Positions 1-8,236 of a DNA stretch of 64,000 nt are shown here, piece after piece. Numbering within the stretch: the first letter of the stretch is position 1; every line of letters begins with the position of its first letter. The translations under genes and the position numbers were made by a program. This DNA comes from Afifella marina DSM 2698 (GTDB lineage Bacteria > Pseudomonadota > Alphaproteobacteria > Rhizobiales > Afifellaceae): the NCBI RefSeq assembly GCF_900102695.1, contig NZ_FMVW01000002.1, positions 1-64,000 on the forward strand, in the 5' to 3' direction. The notes under the pieces are model-generated. The model was not told the DNA's origin. It ran no database searches and saw nothing but the letters and a program-made list of their open reading frames with translations.

Positions 1-261
1 GGCCAGCTCTGGCATGGTGATGTCCGGCCGGCGTTCGACCTCGCCGATCAGGAAGGCCTCAAAGGTTGCCAACTTGCCACTGCCGCGCGGTCGCCCCTGA
101 CGCGCCGGGGCCGCGGACCCAGCACGACTCTGGCGCTGCATCAGCTTGATCGCAAAGCTCTCGCTCACTCCGAAATGCTCTGCCGTCGAACGACGCGAAT
201 GGCCGCTTGCAATACGAGCCACCACCCGCTCGCGAAGATCCATCGAATAGCATCGGCCCAT
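1..261 (-). CDS. IS630-family transposase, N-terminal part (cut by window edge)
   Basis: Reading the minus strand from the ATG at 261 gives 87 codons without a stop up to the edge. The protein begins MGRCYSMDLRERVVARIASG and continues with a helix-turn-helix stretch (HSRRSTAEHFGVSESFAIKL) and an Arg/Gly-rich linker. This is the standard N-terminus of IS630-type transposases (DNA-binding half). The DDE catalytic half would lie outside. A second in-frame ATG at 243 (MDLRERV) is an equally plausible start. Whether the element is intact cannot be told. Confidence 0.8.
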   Translation of the reverse strand, partial: MGRCYSMDLRERVVARIASGHSRRSTAEHFGVSESFAIKLMQRQSRAGSAAPARQGRPRGSGKLATFEAFLIGEVERRPDITMPELA

Positions 262-339
262 GATCCACCTCCTCAAACAGTGAATCATGCTTCAGCCAAT
301 CCGCAAACCTCCGATTCTCATTTCAGGTCCGATGCTCTA
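1..339 (-). mobile_element. IS630-family insertion sequence, one end
   Basis: The transposase 5' part and about 75 bases of leader lie at the window edge. A CTAG tetranucleotide at 337-340 fits the known preference of IS630/Tc1-mariner elements for a TA inside CTAG, so I place the element end near 338-339. The other end lies outside the window, so the terminal inverted repeat could not be paired. Beyond it the glutathione S-transferase gene is intact. Confidence 0.5.
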
Positions 340-402
340 GAAAACCGGAACGACGTTAACCTTTGCCGGCTTTCGAACGCGCCGGTTTTCGAGGGGGGAA
401 CG

Positions 403-1095
403 ATGACGCGAAGGCTTTTCGATCTGTGCGGGCGAGACCGCAATTTGCGTTTCAGCCCGTATTGCTGGCGGGCGAAGATGGCGCTCGCCCATAAGGGCCT
501 TGAGTTCGAGACCGTGCCGACGCCGTTTCTCGGCGTCGCGGCGATCGAGCCCGATGTCGTACGCACGGTGCCCGTGCTCGACGACCATGGCATCAGGGTG
601 CGCGATTCCTTCGACATCGCAGTCCATCTGGAACATGCCTATCCCGACCGGGCGCCGCTTTTTGCCGCCGCGGACGGGATTGCGGCCGCGCGTTTCATGG
701 AAAGCGCCACGTTCGCCACGCTGCATCCGCCGATCATGCGTATGATCGTGAAGGATATCCACGACCAGCTCGACGATGCCGATCAAGAGTATTTCCGCGA
801 GAGCCGGGAAAGCCGTCTCGGCCTGCCTCTCGAAGAAGCGCAACAGGATGTCGGGCTCGTCAGTCCCGAACTCGACAAGGCGCTGGCGCCGCTCCGCCGC
901 ACGCTGGAATTCCATCCCTGGCTTGCCGGCGACGAGCCGGGATTCGTCGATTACATCCCCTTTGGAACACTGATGTGGCTTGCCGTCATCCATGGCGGGC
1001 TGCCGATCGATCCCGACGATGCCGTTGCCGACTGGTTCGGCCGCTGTCTCGACCTCCATAACGGCCTGGCGCGCGGCGCACGCTTCGCCGCCTGA
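403..1095 (+). CDS. Glutathione S-transferase, LigE/beta-etherase-like
   Basis: 230 aa from the ATG at 403, which follows a strong purine-rich site (GAGGGGGG); the open frame extends upstream but into the IS end. The N-terminal thioredoxin-like domain carries SPYCWRAKMALAHKG and a VPVLDD-x-DS glutathione-binding segment (about residues 15-75). The C-terminal helical domain contains EYFRESRESRLG and WLAGDEPGFVDY. This pattern is that of the GST subfamily that includes the lignin beta-etherase LigE of sphingomonads. The substrate is unknown; neighbours (IS element, mtnK) give no hint. Cytoplasmic, no signal peptide. Confidence 0.8.
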   Translation: MTRRLFDLCGRDRNLRFSPYCWRAKMALAHKGLEFETVPTPFLGVAAIEPDVVRTVPVLDDHGIRVRDSFDIAVHLEHAYPDRAPLFAAADGIAAARFMESATFATLHPPIMRMIVKDIHDQLDDADQEYFRESRESRLGLPLEEAQQDVGLVSPELDKALAPLRRTLEFHPWLAGDEPGFVDYIPFGTLMWLAVIHGGLPIDPDDAVADWFGRCLDLHNGLARGARFAA

Positions 1096-1187
1096 GGCAA
1101 CGCGCGGTCTTGCGGGACGCTCGCCAAGGGCGTTGCATCTCCTGACACGAGGTCGAGCCCCCGCCGCGCGGGGGCGGGGAGGATGAG

Positions 1188-2483
1188 ATGACCGCACCGT
1201 TGCAAGTCCCGCCGGGCTATCGCGCCCATGATCCGGAAAGCCTTCGCGGCTATCTCGCCGAGATTTCCGCCGTGCGCGACCGGCTCGGCGGCGATCCCGC
1301 CGCCTGGACGATCGAGGAGTTCGGGGATGGCAATCTCAATCTCGTCTTCAAGGTGCGCGGGCCGGAGATGGGTGTCGCGGTCAAGCAGGCGCTTCCCTAT
1401 CTCCGCCTCGTCGGCGAGGGCTGGCCGCTGCCGCTCGAACGCGCGCATTTCGAACATATGGCTCTCAGCCACGAGGCGCGGCATGCGCCGGGCCTCGTGC
1501 CGGAGATCTACCATTACGACGAGACGCTGGCACTCATCGCCATGGAGCTTCTGGAGCCGCATATCATCATGCGGCACGGCATGATCGCCGGCACGGTCTA
1601 TCCGAGGTTTGCCGACGACCTCTCTACCTTCGCCGCCAATACGCTCTTCTTCACCTCCGACCTCGCGCTCAAGGCCGCAGAGAAGAAGGCGATGGTCGGC
1701 GCCTTTGCCGGCAACACCGAGCTCTGCAAGATCACCGAGGACCTCATTTTCACCGAGCCCTATATGGTGGCAGAGCGCAACCGCTGGACGGCGCCATATC
1801 TCGATCCGCTCGCTGCCGCGATCCGCGAGGACGGCGACCTCAAGGTCGCGATCTCCCGCCTCAAGGTGAAGTTCATGTGCGATGCGGAGGCGATGCTGCA
1901 CGGCGATCTCCACACCGGTTCCGTCATGCTGACGCCGGAGGAGACGCGCGTCATCGACCCGGAATTCGCCTTCATGGGGCCGATGGGCTTCGATACCGGC
2001 GCGGTGATCGCGAACCTTCTGATCGCCTATTTTTCGCAGGTGGGCTACGAGAGCGCGCCGGGCGGACGCGACGCCTATCGCGCCTGGGTGCTTCGGGCGA
2101 CCGCCGATTTCTGGAACGGTTTTCGTGCCAAGTTCAAAAAGCTCTGGGAGGAGAACGGTACGGGCGACGCCTATCCTGCGCCGCTCTTCGCCTCGGAGGT
2201 GGGCCAGAAGCGGCTTGCGGCAGAGCGCGAAGCCTATCTCGACCGGCTTTTTGCCGACACGCTCGGCTTTGCCGCCGCCAAGATGATCCGCCGCATTCTG
2301 GGCCTCGCCCACAACATCGATCTGGAAAAGATTGCGGACGAAAAGGTGCGCGCAACCGCTGAGGCTCGCTGCCTGCGGCTCGCCCGCGACATGATGGTGA
2401 ACACGGGCGCCTACACTTCGATCGAGGCGGTCTGCGGTCAGGCTGAGCGGCTCAACGGCTGGGAGCCGAAACTCGGGGGATAG
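1188..2483 (+). CDS. mtnK: S-methyl-5-thioribose kinase
   Basis: 431 aa. It phosphorylates 5-methylthioribose at O1 with ATP, the entry step for recycling the methylthioadenosine left over from polyamine and other SAM-dependent synthesis. The protein has the aminoglycoside-phosphotransferase-like kinase fold: an N-lobe GDGNLNLVF loop (47-55), the Lys of GVAVKQ (66), the catalytic loop HGDLHTGS (238-245) and the metal-binding DPEF (257-260). Length matches the family. It starts 92 bases after the GST gene. mtnA and a class II aldolase lie 2-3 kb downstream, so it belongs to the same pathway although separated from them by a GNAT gene, a gene scar and an SDR. A degenerate second copy of its last 30 or so codons lies at 3589-3699. 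Confidence 0.93.
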   Translation: MTAPLQVPPGYRAHDPESLRGYLAEISAVRDRLGGDPAAWTIEEFGDGNLNLVFKVRGPEMGVAVKQALPYLRLVGEGWPLPLERAHFEHMALSHEARHAPGLVPEIYHYDETLALIAMELLEPHIIMRHGMIAGTVYPRFADDLSTFAANTLFFTSDLALKAAEKKAMVGAFAGNTELCKITEDLIFTEPYMVAERNRWTAPYLDPLAAAIREDGDLKVAISRLKVKFMCDAEAMLHGDLHTGSVMLTPEETRVIDPEFAFMGPMGFDTGAVIANLLIAYFSQVGYESAPGGRDAYRAWVLRATADFWNGFRAKFKKLWEENGTGDAYPAPLFASEVGQKRLAAEREAYLDRLFADTLGFAAAKMIRRILGLAHNIDLEKIADEKVRATAEARCLRLARDMMVNTGAYTSIEAVCGQAERLNGWEPKLGG

Positions 2484-2508
2484 GGGAAGAAAGCTGGGAA
2501 ATCTTTGA

Positions 2509-3042
2509 CTATCCCTGCAAATGTTCCTCGTCGGGCGCCAGGAGCGGCTTTTCGAGAAGGATGACTCGCGACCGAACGTTTTGGCCTAAGTAGGGCTTCA
2601 CCTCGCCTGTCGGCTCAAAGCCCATTTTCCGCCAGAAGCCCATGACGGGGTTGGCCTCAACCACTGCCAGGCGGATGGTCCGTGCTCGAAGTGTCTGGCG
2701 CGCGAGCCGTTCCGCTTCTGTGTAGAGCTGCCGGCCGATGCCTTTACCGTGAAGTCTCTCTTTCACGGCAAGGAGGCCTATGAAGGCGATGCTCGGAGCG
2801 GGGTACCCCTCGACGATATCCAGCAGGCCGATGGGCAGGTCGTCTCGATACGCGACGAATGCGTGTTTGTGTCGAGCATCGCGGCCGGGTGGCAGTTCCG
2901 TGGCAAAGTCGTAGGCTGCTTCGGGTCTCCGGGGACAGCCGTCGACGTGCATCGAGTAGGTGCCAAGTTCATCAAACACGGCCTCCGCGTCCCCCATGTT
3001 GTCGGGATGAACCCGGTGCAGATGCAGAGCCGATCCTGCCAT
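2509..3042 (-). CDS. GNAT-family N-acetyltransferase
   Basis: 177 aa, convergent with mtnK (25 bases between stops). The acetyl-CoA-binding motif A is visible as VKERLHGKGIGRQLY at about residues 93-107, followed by the typical beta5 VVEANPVMGFWRKMGFEPTGEVKPY segment. Family members acetylate amino groups of small molecules or proteins; nothing here defines the substrate. Together with the mtnA/mtnK scar and the SDR it forms the material lying between mtnK and the intact mtnA. Confidence 0.8.
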   Translation of the reverse strand: MAGSALHLHRVHPDNMGDAEAVFDELGTYSMHVDGCPRRPEAAYDFATELPPGRDARHKHAFVAYRDDLPIGLLDIVEGYPAPSIAFIGLLAVKERLHGKGIGRQLYTEAERLARQTLRARTIRLAVVEANPVMGFWRKMGFEPTGEVKPYLGQNVRSRVILLEKPLLAPDEEHLQG

Positions 3043-3190
3043 AGCTTTTCCTTGAGCCTTCGATCATTTTTGCGGCTGCGCGGACCATGCGCTCGGTTCC
3101 ACATCAACGATCTTGCGGCTCTCGCCGTTTAATAGCGTCGCTGAGCCTCAATGCCTTTCGCGATGCCAACAGTGAACCCGGTATCGCCGC

Positions 3191-3586
3191 TCAAGCCGCC
3201 ACCCGCACCCTTTCGGGGAACGCTGCGGCGATCGCCTCGGCTGTCGGCTCGATGACGCCGCGCTCGGTCACGAGGCCGGTGATCTTTGCCACCTCCTCGC
3301 CGGAGCGCTGTTCGATGGGGATCTCCTTCGCCCCGTCATGGACGCTGAAATCGATCGTGGGAGAGGGCAGGCCGACATAAAACGGCACGGAATTGTCGCG
3401 CGCGGCGAGCGCCTTCAAATAGGTGCCGATCTTGTTGCAGACGTCGCCGGAAGCCGTGGTGCGGTCTGTGCCGACGATCACCATGTCAACGATGCCATGC
3501 TGCATGAGATGGCCGCCGGTGTTGTCTGCAATCACCGTATGCGGCACGCCGTGATGGCCGAGCTCCCAGGCGGTCAGCGAGGCGCG
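3191..3586 (-). pseudogene. 3' remnant of a second mtnA, internally deleted
   Basis: This fragment encodes the C-terminal part of MtnA, from the [16 protein letters not shown] segment to the end. It matches the intact gene at 4579-5685 almost base for base: over 3281-3584 versus 4771-5074 I count about 11 mismatches. It lacks the first 200 or so codons, including the catalytic Cys, and also about 33 codons near the C-terminus (the segment [20 protein letters not shown] and on). The open frame that runs through it is still uninterrupted, but the product could not be an active isomerase. Its broken 5' side abuts the mtnK remnant. Confidence 0.88.
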
Positions 3587-3588
3587 CA

Positions 3589-3699
3589 GCCTGACGCTGG
3601 CGCGCGACATGATGGTGAACACCGCCGCCTATCCGACCATCGAGGTCGTGAAGGCGCAGGCACAGCGGCTGAATGCGTGGGAGCCGAAGCTCAGGGTAG
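3589..3699 (+). pseudogene. 3' remnant of a second mtnK
   Basis: Translation reads [18 protein letters not shown] and on to RLNAWEPKL, aligning with the last residues of the intact MtnK (RDMMVNTGAYTSIEAV to RLNGWEPKL). Identity is clearly lower than for the adjacent mtnA remnant. A small shift at the end puts the ancestral TAG (3697-3699) out of frame. No start or kinase core remains. It points toward the SDR gene, as an intact mtnK points toward mtnA. Confidence 0.82.
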
Positions 3700-3756
3700 G
3701 TGGACCGCAGGCTGTCTGGAATCGGGTGGATCGATCAGAGAAACAGTCTCTAGCTG

Positions 3757-3786
3757 GGCACTCCTCAACTGCTTTGCGGGAGTGCC
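3757..3786 (+). promoter_or_regulatory. Hairpin enclosing the ribosome binding site of the SDR gene
   Basis: GGCACTCC (3757-3764) pairs perfectly with GGAGTGCC (3779-3786) around a 14-base loop. The only Shine-Dalgarno-like sequence before the ATG at 3790, GGGAG at 3778-3782, is inside the 3' arm. If formed in the mRNA, the hairpin would limit initiation. Function is inference. Confidence 0.45.
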
Positions 3787-3789
3787 ACG

Positions 3790-4542
3790 ATGGATCTTCT
3801 TTCAAACAAGGTTGCTGTCATCACCGGGGCCAGTTCCGGTATCGGCAGGGCCGCAGCCAGGCTCTTCGCCAGCGAGGGCGCGCGAGTCGTCGTCTGTGCG
3901 CGGCGAAGCGGGCCGCTCGATGAGCTCGCCGCAGAAATCCGGTCGGAAGGGGGCGAAGTCGCTGTCGTCGCAGGCGATGTAGCGCATGAGAGGACGCACC
4001 GGGCCTGTATCGAAGTTGCCGAGAAAACGTTCGGTGCGGTCCACGTCGCATTCAACAACGCGGGCGTGGTGGGAGAAATGCGGCCTCTTTCGGAGTTGAC
4101 GCGCGATGAATGGGAACACGTCCTCCACACCAACCTCACCGCGGCGTTTCTCGGTGCGAAGGTGCAGGTGCCGGCGCTGTTGAGGCATGGCGGCGGATCG
4201 CTGGTGTTTACCGGCAGCTTTGTCGGCAACAGCGTCGGCTTGCCCGGCATGGCTGCGTACGGCGCCGCAAAGGCCGGGCTGCTGGGTCTGGTGAAAGGCC
4301 TAACCGCCGACTATGGCGCACAAGGCATCCGGGCCAACGCTCTTCTGCCGGGCGGCACGGAGACCGCCATGGCCGGCGATGCCGCGCAGCGTGATTGGGC
4401 CGCCAGCCTTCATGCTATGAAGCGGATTGCCCATCCGGACGAGATCGCGCGCGCCGCACTATTTCTGGCAAGCGACCAGTCCAGTTTCGTCACAGGTTCG
4501 GCTCTTTGGGCCGATGGCGGCAATTCAGCCGTCAAGTTGTAG
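3790..4542 (+). CDS. Short-chain dehydrogenase/reductase (classical SDR)
   Basis: 250 aa. It has a Rossmann glycine motif TGASSGIG (12-19), NNAG (88-91), catalytic Ser142, Tyr156 and Lys160 (YGAAK), and a C-terminal substrate loop ending in ADGG. NAD(P)-dependent oxidoreductase of unknown substrate, cytoplasmic. It lies between the mtnK remnant and the convergent mtnA. A role in reducing the methylthioacetaldehyde made by the nearby aldolase is possible but rests only on position. The start at 3790 is the first ATG after the hairpin-embedded GGGAG. Base composition is slightly less extreme than in flanking genes. Confidence 0.88.
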   Translation: MDLLSNKVAVITGASSGIGRAAARLFASEGARVVVCARRSGPLDELAAEIRSEGGEVAVVAGDVAHERTHRACIEVAEKTFGAVHVAFNNAGVVGEMRPLSELTRDEWEHVLHTNLTAAFLGAKVQVPALLRHGGGSLVFTGSFVGNSVGLPGMAAYGAAKAGLLGLVKGLTADYGAQGIRANALLPGGTETAMAGDAAQRDWAASLHAMKRIAHPDEIARAALFLASDQSSFVTGSALWADGGNSAVKL

Positions 4543-4578
4543 CGAGCGCCGACCGCTGCTTGTGGACGATTGGACTTT

Positions 4579-5685
4579 TTACGCCGCTGCCTGAACGCGC
4601 TCGGGAAACGCCGCCGCGATCGCCTCGCGGTTCGCGGCAAGAACCCCGCGCTCGGTCACGAGCCCCGTTACCAGCCGGGCGGGTGTCACGTCGAAGGCGT
4701 AGTTCGCCACAGGGGATTTCTCGGGGACGATGGTCACCGTCTCGATGTCTCCCGAAGCGGTGCGGCCGGTGATTTTTGCCACCTCCTCGCCGGAGCGCTG
4801 TTCGATGGGGATCTCCTTCACCCCGTCATGGACGCGGAAATCGATCGTGGGCGAGGGCAGGCCGACATAAAATGGCACGGAATTGTCGCGCGCGGCGAGC
4901 GCCTTCAAATAGGTGCCGATCTTGTTGCAGACGTCGCCGGAAGCTGTGGTGCGGTCTGTGCCGACGATCACCATGTCGACCATGCCATGCTGCATGAGAT
5001 GACCGCCGGTGTTGTCTGCGATCACCGTATGCGGCACGCCGTGATGGCCTAGCTCCCAGGCGGTCAGCGAGGCGCCCTGGTTGCGCGGCCGCGTCTCGTC
5101 TACCCAGACATGGACCGGAATGCCCGCCTCATGCGCCATATAGATCGGCGCTGTCGCCGGGCCCCAATCGACGGTCGCCAGCCAGCCCGCATTGCAATGG
5201 GTGAGGATGTTGACCGTCTCGCCCGGCCGCTTGCCGGCGCAGATCGCCTCGATGATCGGAAGCCCCGCACGGCCGATGCCACGGTTGATCTCCACGTCCT
5301 CGTCGGCGATCTCGGCCGCCCGCTCGTAGGCGCGTGCCGGACGCTCGGTCGGCGACAGAGGCGACAATGCCTGCATCATCTCGTCGAGCGCCCAGCGGAG
5401 ATTGATGGCCGTCGGGCGGGTGGCGTGAAGATGGTCGTAGGCGGCGGACAGGGCTTCGTTGGAGGGATCGCTGCGGGCCGCGAGCGCCATGCCGTAGGCG
5501 GCCGTGGCCCCGATCAGGGGGGCTCCGCGCACCAGCATGTCCTTGATGGCGATTGCGGCGTCCTCCATCGTCTCAAGGCGCGCGATCTCGAAACGATGCG
5601 GCAGCTTCGTCTGGTCGATGATCTCGACGGTCTCGCCGTCATCATTCAGCCAGATGGTGCGATAGGGCCTGCCATCGACCTGCAT
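4579..5685 (-). CDS. mtnA: S-methyl-5-thioribose-1-phosphate isomerase
   Basis: 368 aa from the ATG at 5685, preceded by a strong AGGAGG; the open frame upstream of it is antisense to the aldolase gene and was excluded. It converts methylthioribose-1-phosphate (product of MtnK) to methylthioribulose-1-phosphate. The eIF2B-like isomerase signature is present: RGAPLIG (53-59), the catalytic Cys164 in [10 protein letters not shown] and the catalytic Asp244 in [18 protein letters not shown]. It is divergently transcribed from the aldolase across 141 bases, so the two probably share a control region. Confidence 0.95.
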   Translation of the reverse strand: MQVDGRPYRTIWLNDDGETVEIIDQTKLPHRFEIARLETMEDAAIAIKDMLVRGAPLIGATAAYGMALAARSDPSNEALSAAYDHLHATRPTAINLRWALDEMMQALSPLSPTERPARAYERAAEIADEDVEINRGIGRAGLPIIEAICAGKRPGETVNILTHCNAGWLATVDWGPATAPIYMAHEAGIPVHVWVDETRPRNQGASLTAWELGHHGVPHTVIADNTGGHLMQHGMVDMVIVGTDRTTASGDVCNKIGTYLKALAARDNSVPFYVGLPSPTIDFRVHDGVKEIPIEQRSGEEVAKITGRTASGDIETVTIVPEKSPVANYAFDVTPARLVTGLVTERGVLAANREAIAAAFPERVQAAA

Positions 5686-5826
5686 CTTGTCCTCCTGCAG
5701 TATGCACCGAACATGGTCGGAGCGCCGTGTCGGCCTGTCAATGAGACGCAAAGGCAGGGCGCATTCCTGCGCGCCGCATGGCGGAACGTGCCGCTTCGTG
5801 ATAGCGCCGAGACAGGAGGAACTGCC

Positions 5827-6498
5827 ATGAGCAAGAGAGAGAAGGCGCTGAGGAAGGCGATCATTGCCGCCTGTCGCGAGATGAATGCCAGCGGCCTCAA
5901 TCAGGGGACGGCGGGCAATATCTCGGCGCGGTACAAGGACCGGCTTCTGATCACGCCGAGCGGCATTCCCTATGACGAGCTGGAGCCGGAGATGATCGCG
6001 GCCCTGCCGCTCAACGGCGAATACGGCGCCTATGAGGGGCCAAACAAGCCATCGAGCGAATGGCGCTTCCATCTCGACATCGCGAAGGCGCGGCCGGAGA
6101 TCGGCGCCACCGTGCACACGCATGCGCCCTATGCGACGACGCTCGCGATCGCGCGGCGGGAGATCCCCGCCTGCCATTACATGGTGACGGCATTCGGCGG
6201 GGCGGAGATCCGCTGTGCCCCCTATCGCAAATTCGGCTCCAAGGAATTGTCCGAGGTCGCGCTTGAAGCCCTTCAGGGCCGAAAAGGCTGCCTCCTCGCC
6301 AATCACGGCATGATCGCCATCGGCGCCGATCTGGAGCGGGCGATGTGGCTTGCCGTCGAGCTCGAAGCGCTCGCCCGGCACTACTATCAGGCGCTTCTGA
6401 TCGGCGGCCCTGTGCTTCTCTCGGAAGAAGAGATCGTCGAAGCCGGCGAGCTCATGTCCGGCTACGGACTTGCCGTGGAGCCGGCGCGCGACGCCTGA
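5827..6498 (+). CDS. ald2: Class II aldolase, probable methylthioribulose-1-phosphate aldolase (FucA-like)
   Basis: 223 aa from the ATG at 5827, after AGGAGG. It is a zinc-dependent class II aldolase/adducin-domain protein close to L-fuculose-1-phosphate aldolase: GNISAR (30-35), TPSGIPYD (43-50), catalytic Glu78 in SSEW, and zinc ligands His97 and His99 (HTH) and His160. With mtnK and mtnA beside it, the likely reaction is cleavage of methylthioribulose-1-phosphate to dihydroxyacetone phosphate and methylthioacetaldehyde, the DHAP shunt known from Rhodospirillum rubrum and some E. coli. Alternative: a fuculose- or ribulose-phosphate aldolase. The family call is firm; the substrate comes from context. 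Confidence 0.82.
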   Translation: MSKREKALRKAIIAACREMNASGLNQGTAGNISARYKDRLLITPSGIPYDELEPEMIAALPLNGEYGAYEGPNKPSSEWRFHLDIAKARPEIGATVHTHAPYATTLAIARREIPACHYMVTAFGGAEIRCAPYRKFGSKELSEVALEALQGRKGCLLANHGMIAIGADLERAMWLAVELEALARHYYQALLIGGPVLLSEEEIVEAGELMSGYGLAVEPARDA

Positions 6499-6536
6499 GA
6501 CGCCGCGCGTATTTCACTCAAGGAGCAAGGCCCGGG

Positions 6537-6559
6537 GGCACCAGCCCGGGGGAGGTGCC
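6537..6559. terminator. Possible convergent terminator hairpin
   Basis: GGCACC (6537-6542) and GGTGCC (6554-6559) form a GC-rich stem with an 11-base loop. They lie between the stops of the convergent aldolase gene (6498) and oligopeptide ATPase gene (6577). There is no U-run, so it would be a weak intrinsic terminator. Confidence 0.3.
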
Positions 6560-6576
6560 AGGGGAGGCGGGGAGGC

Positions 6577-8235
6577 TCAGGACGCCTCCGCCTCCTTTGC
6601 CGAGGCCGCTTCCCGCTCGGCCTCTCTGCGGGCCTCCTGGCTCATGAAGGCCGCGGCCATTAGTTCTTTCGTGTAGTCCTTCTGCGGGCGGGCGAAGACA
6701 TCTTCCGTCAGCCCTTCTTCCACGACCTTGCCTTCCTTCATGACGATGACCGTGTCGGCCAGCGCCCGCACCACCGACAGATCGTGGCTGATGAAGAGAT
6801 AGGAGAGGTTGTGCTCGCGCTGCAGTTTGCGCAACAGGTCGACGATCTCCTTCTGCACCGAGCGATCGAGCGCCGAGGTGGGCTCGTCGAGGACGAGCAC
6901 TTTCGGCTTCAAGATCATGGCGCGGGCAATCGCGATCCTCTGCCGCTGACCGCCGGAGAATTCGTGCGGATAGCGGTTGCGCATCGCCGGATCGAGCTGC
7001 ACCTCCTTGAGCGCCTCCACGGCACGGCGGTCGCGTTCCTTGCGGCTGAGCTCCGGCTCGTGGACGAGCAACCCTTCGGTGATGATCTGCCCGACCGTGA
7101 GGCGCGGGGAGAGCGAGCCGTAGGGGTCCTGGAAGACGATCTGCAATTGCCGGCGCAGAGGGCGATCGCGGCGAAGATCGGCGCCGGTCAGATCCTGACC
7201 CTCGAAGATGATCTCGCCGCGGCTTGAAATGAGGCGCAGCAGCGCGCGCCCGAGCGTCGACTTGCCGGAGCCCGATTCGCCGACGATGCCGATCGTCTGG
7301 CCCTGTCTCAGCGTCAAAGAGAGGTTGTCGACGGCTTTCAATTCGAAGGAATTCTTGCCGAAGAAGCCCTCTTTGATCTTGAAGGAGACGGAGACGCCGC
7401 GCCCCTGCAGCAGCACGGGGGCGGTATCGGGGACCGGCTCCTTGTGTCCCTCCGGCTCCGCGGCCAGGAGCATCTTCGTATAGGGGTGTTGCGGGCGCAC
7501 GAAGATTTCGCTGACGGCGCCCTGTTCCACAACCTCGCCGGCGCGCATGACATAGACGCGGTCGGCGAAGCGGCGAACGATGCCGAGATCGTGGGTGATG
7601 AAGACGATCGCCATCCCGAGACGATTTTGGAGATCCTTCAGGAGCCTGAGGATTTCCGCCTGGATCGTCACGTCGAGAGCGGTCGTCGGTTCATCGGCGA
7701 TGAGGATGTCGGGATCGTTGGCGAGCGCCATGGCGATCATGACGCGCTGGCGCTGGCCGCCGGACATCTCATGCGGATAGGCGTCGAGACGCCGCTCGGC
7801 ATTGGGGATGCGCACGAGCTTCAGAAGTTCGAGCGCCTTTGCCCGCGCTGCCTTGGGGCTCAGCCCGCCGTGATGGATCATCGGTTCGGCGATCTGCCGG
7901 CCGATCCTATAGAGCGGGTCGAGCGAGGACATCGGCTCCTGGAAGATCATGGTGATCTTGTCGCCGCGGATGCGGTTGAGCTTGCGCGGGGAGAGGCGCA
8001 GAAGGTCCTCGCCGCGATAGAGCGCCTCGCCACTGGCCCGGCCATTGGAGGCCAAAAGGCCCATCAGCGACATCACGGTCTGGCTCTTGCCGGAACCGGA
8101 TTCGCCGACGATGGCGACGGTTTCGCCGGAGGCGACATCGAAATTGACGCCGCGCACGGCATCGACCTGACCGTCGGCGAGCTTGAAGCTCACCTTGAGA
8201 TCGCGCACGGACAGCACGTTTTCGGTGGTGCTCAT
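6577..8235 (-). CDS. Oligopeptide ABC transporter, fused double ATPase (OppD-OppF type)
   Basis: 552 aa with two complete ABC ATPase domains in one chain. The first has Walker A GESGSGKSQT, signature MSGGQRQR and Walker B ILIADEPTTALD; the second has [18 protein letters not shown] and VLVLDEPTSALD. Oligopeptide-transporter extensions follow each domain (HPYTKML). It powers the OppB/OppC permease. The ATG at 8235 (MSTTENVLSV) lies immediately downstream of the oppC stop; the longer frame reads into oppC. Last gene of the oppA-oppB-oppC-oppDF operon. The tail is Ala/Glu-rich. Confidence 0.92.
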   Translation of the reverse strand: MSTTENVLSVRDLKVSFKLADGQVDAVRGVNFDVASGETVAIVGESGSGKSQTVMSLMGLLASNGRASGEALYRGEDLLRLSPRKLNRIRGDKITMIFQEPMSSLDPLYRIGRQIAEPMIHHGGLSPKAARAKALELLKLVRIPNAERRLDAYPHEMSGGQRQRVMIAMALANDPDILIADEPTTALDVTIQAEILRLLKDLQNRLGMAIVFITHDLGIVRRFADRVYVMRAGEVVEQGAVSEIFVRPQHPYTKMLLAAEPEGHKEPVPDTAPVLLQGRGVSVSFKIKEGFFGKNSFELKAVDNLSLTLRQGQTIGIVGESGSGKSTLGRALLRLISSRGEIIFEGQDLTGADLRRDRPLRRQLQIVFQDPYGSLSPRLTVGQIITEGLLVHEPELSRKERDRRAVEALKEVQLDPAMRNRYPHEFSGGQRQRIAIARAMILKPKVLVLDEPTSALDRSVQKEIVDLLRKLQREHNLSYLFISHDLSVVRALADTVIVMKEGKVVEEGLTEDVFARPQKDYTKELMAAAFMSQEARREAEREAASAKEAEAS

Positions 8236-8236
8236 G

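Noticed and set aside
951-2312. 453-codon minus-strand frame opposite mtnK
   Set aside because: Antisense shadow of mtnK with low-complexity composition and no motif.
3338-3982. 214-codon plus-strand frame over the mtnA/mtnK scar
   Set aside because: It is antisense to the mtnA remnant and out of frame with the SDR gene; no independent support.
5686-6381. N-terminal extension of the mtnA frame (about 232 extra residues)
   Set aside because: It is antisense to the aldolase gene; the ATG at 5685 has a strong AGGAGG and matches the family N-terminus.
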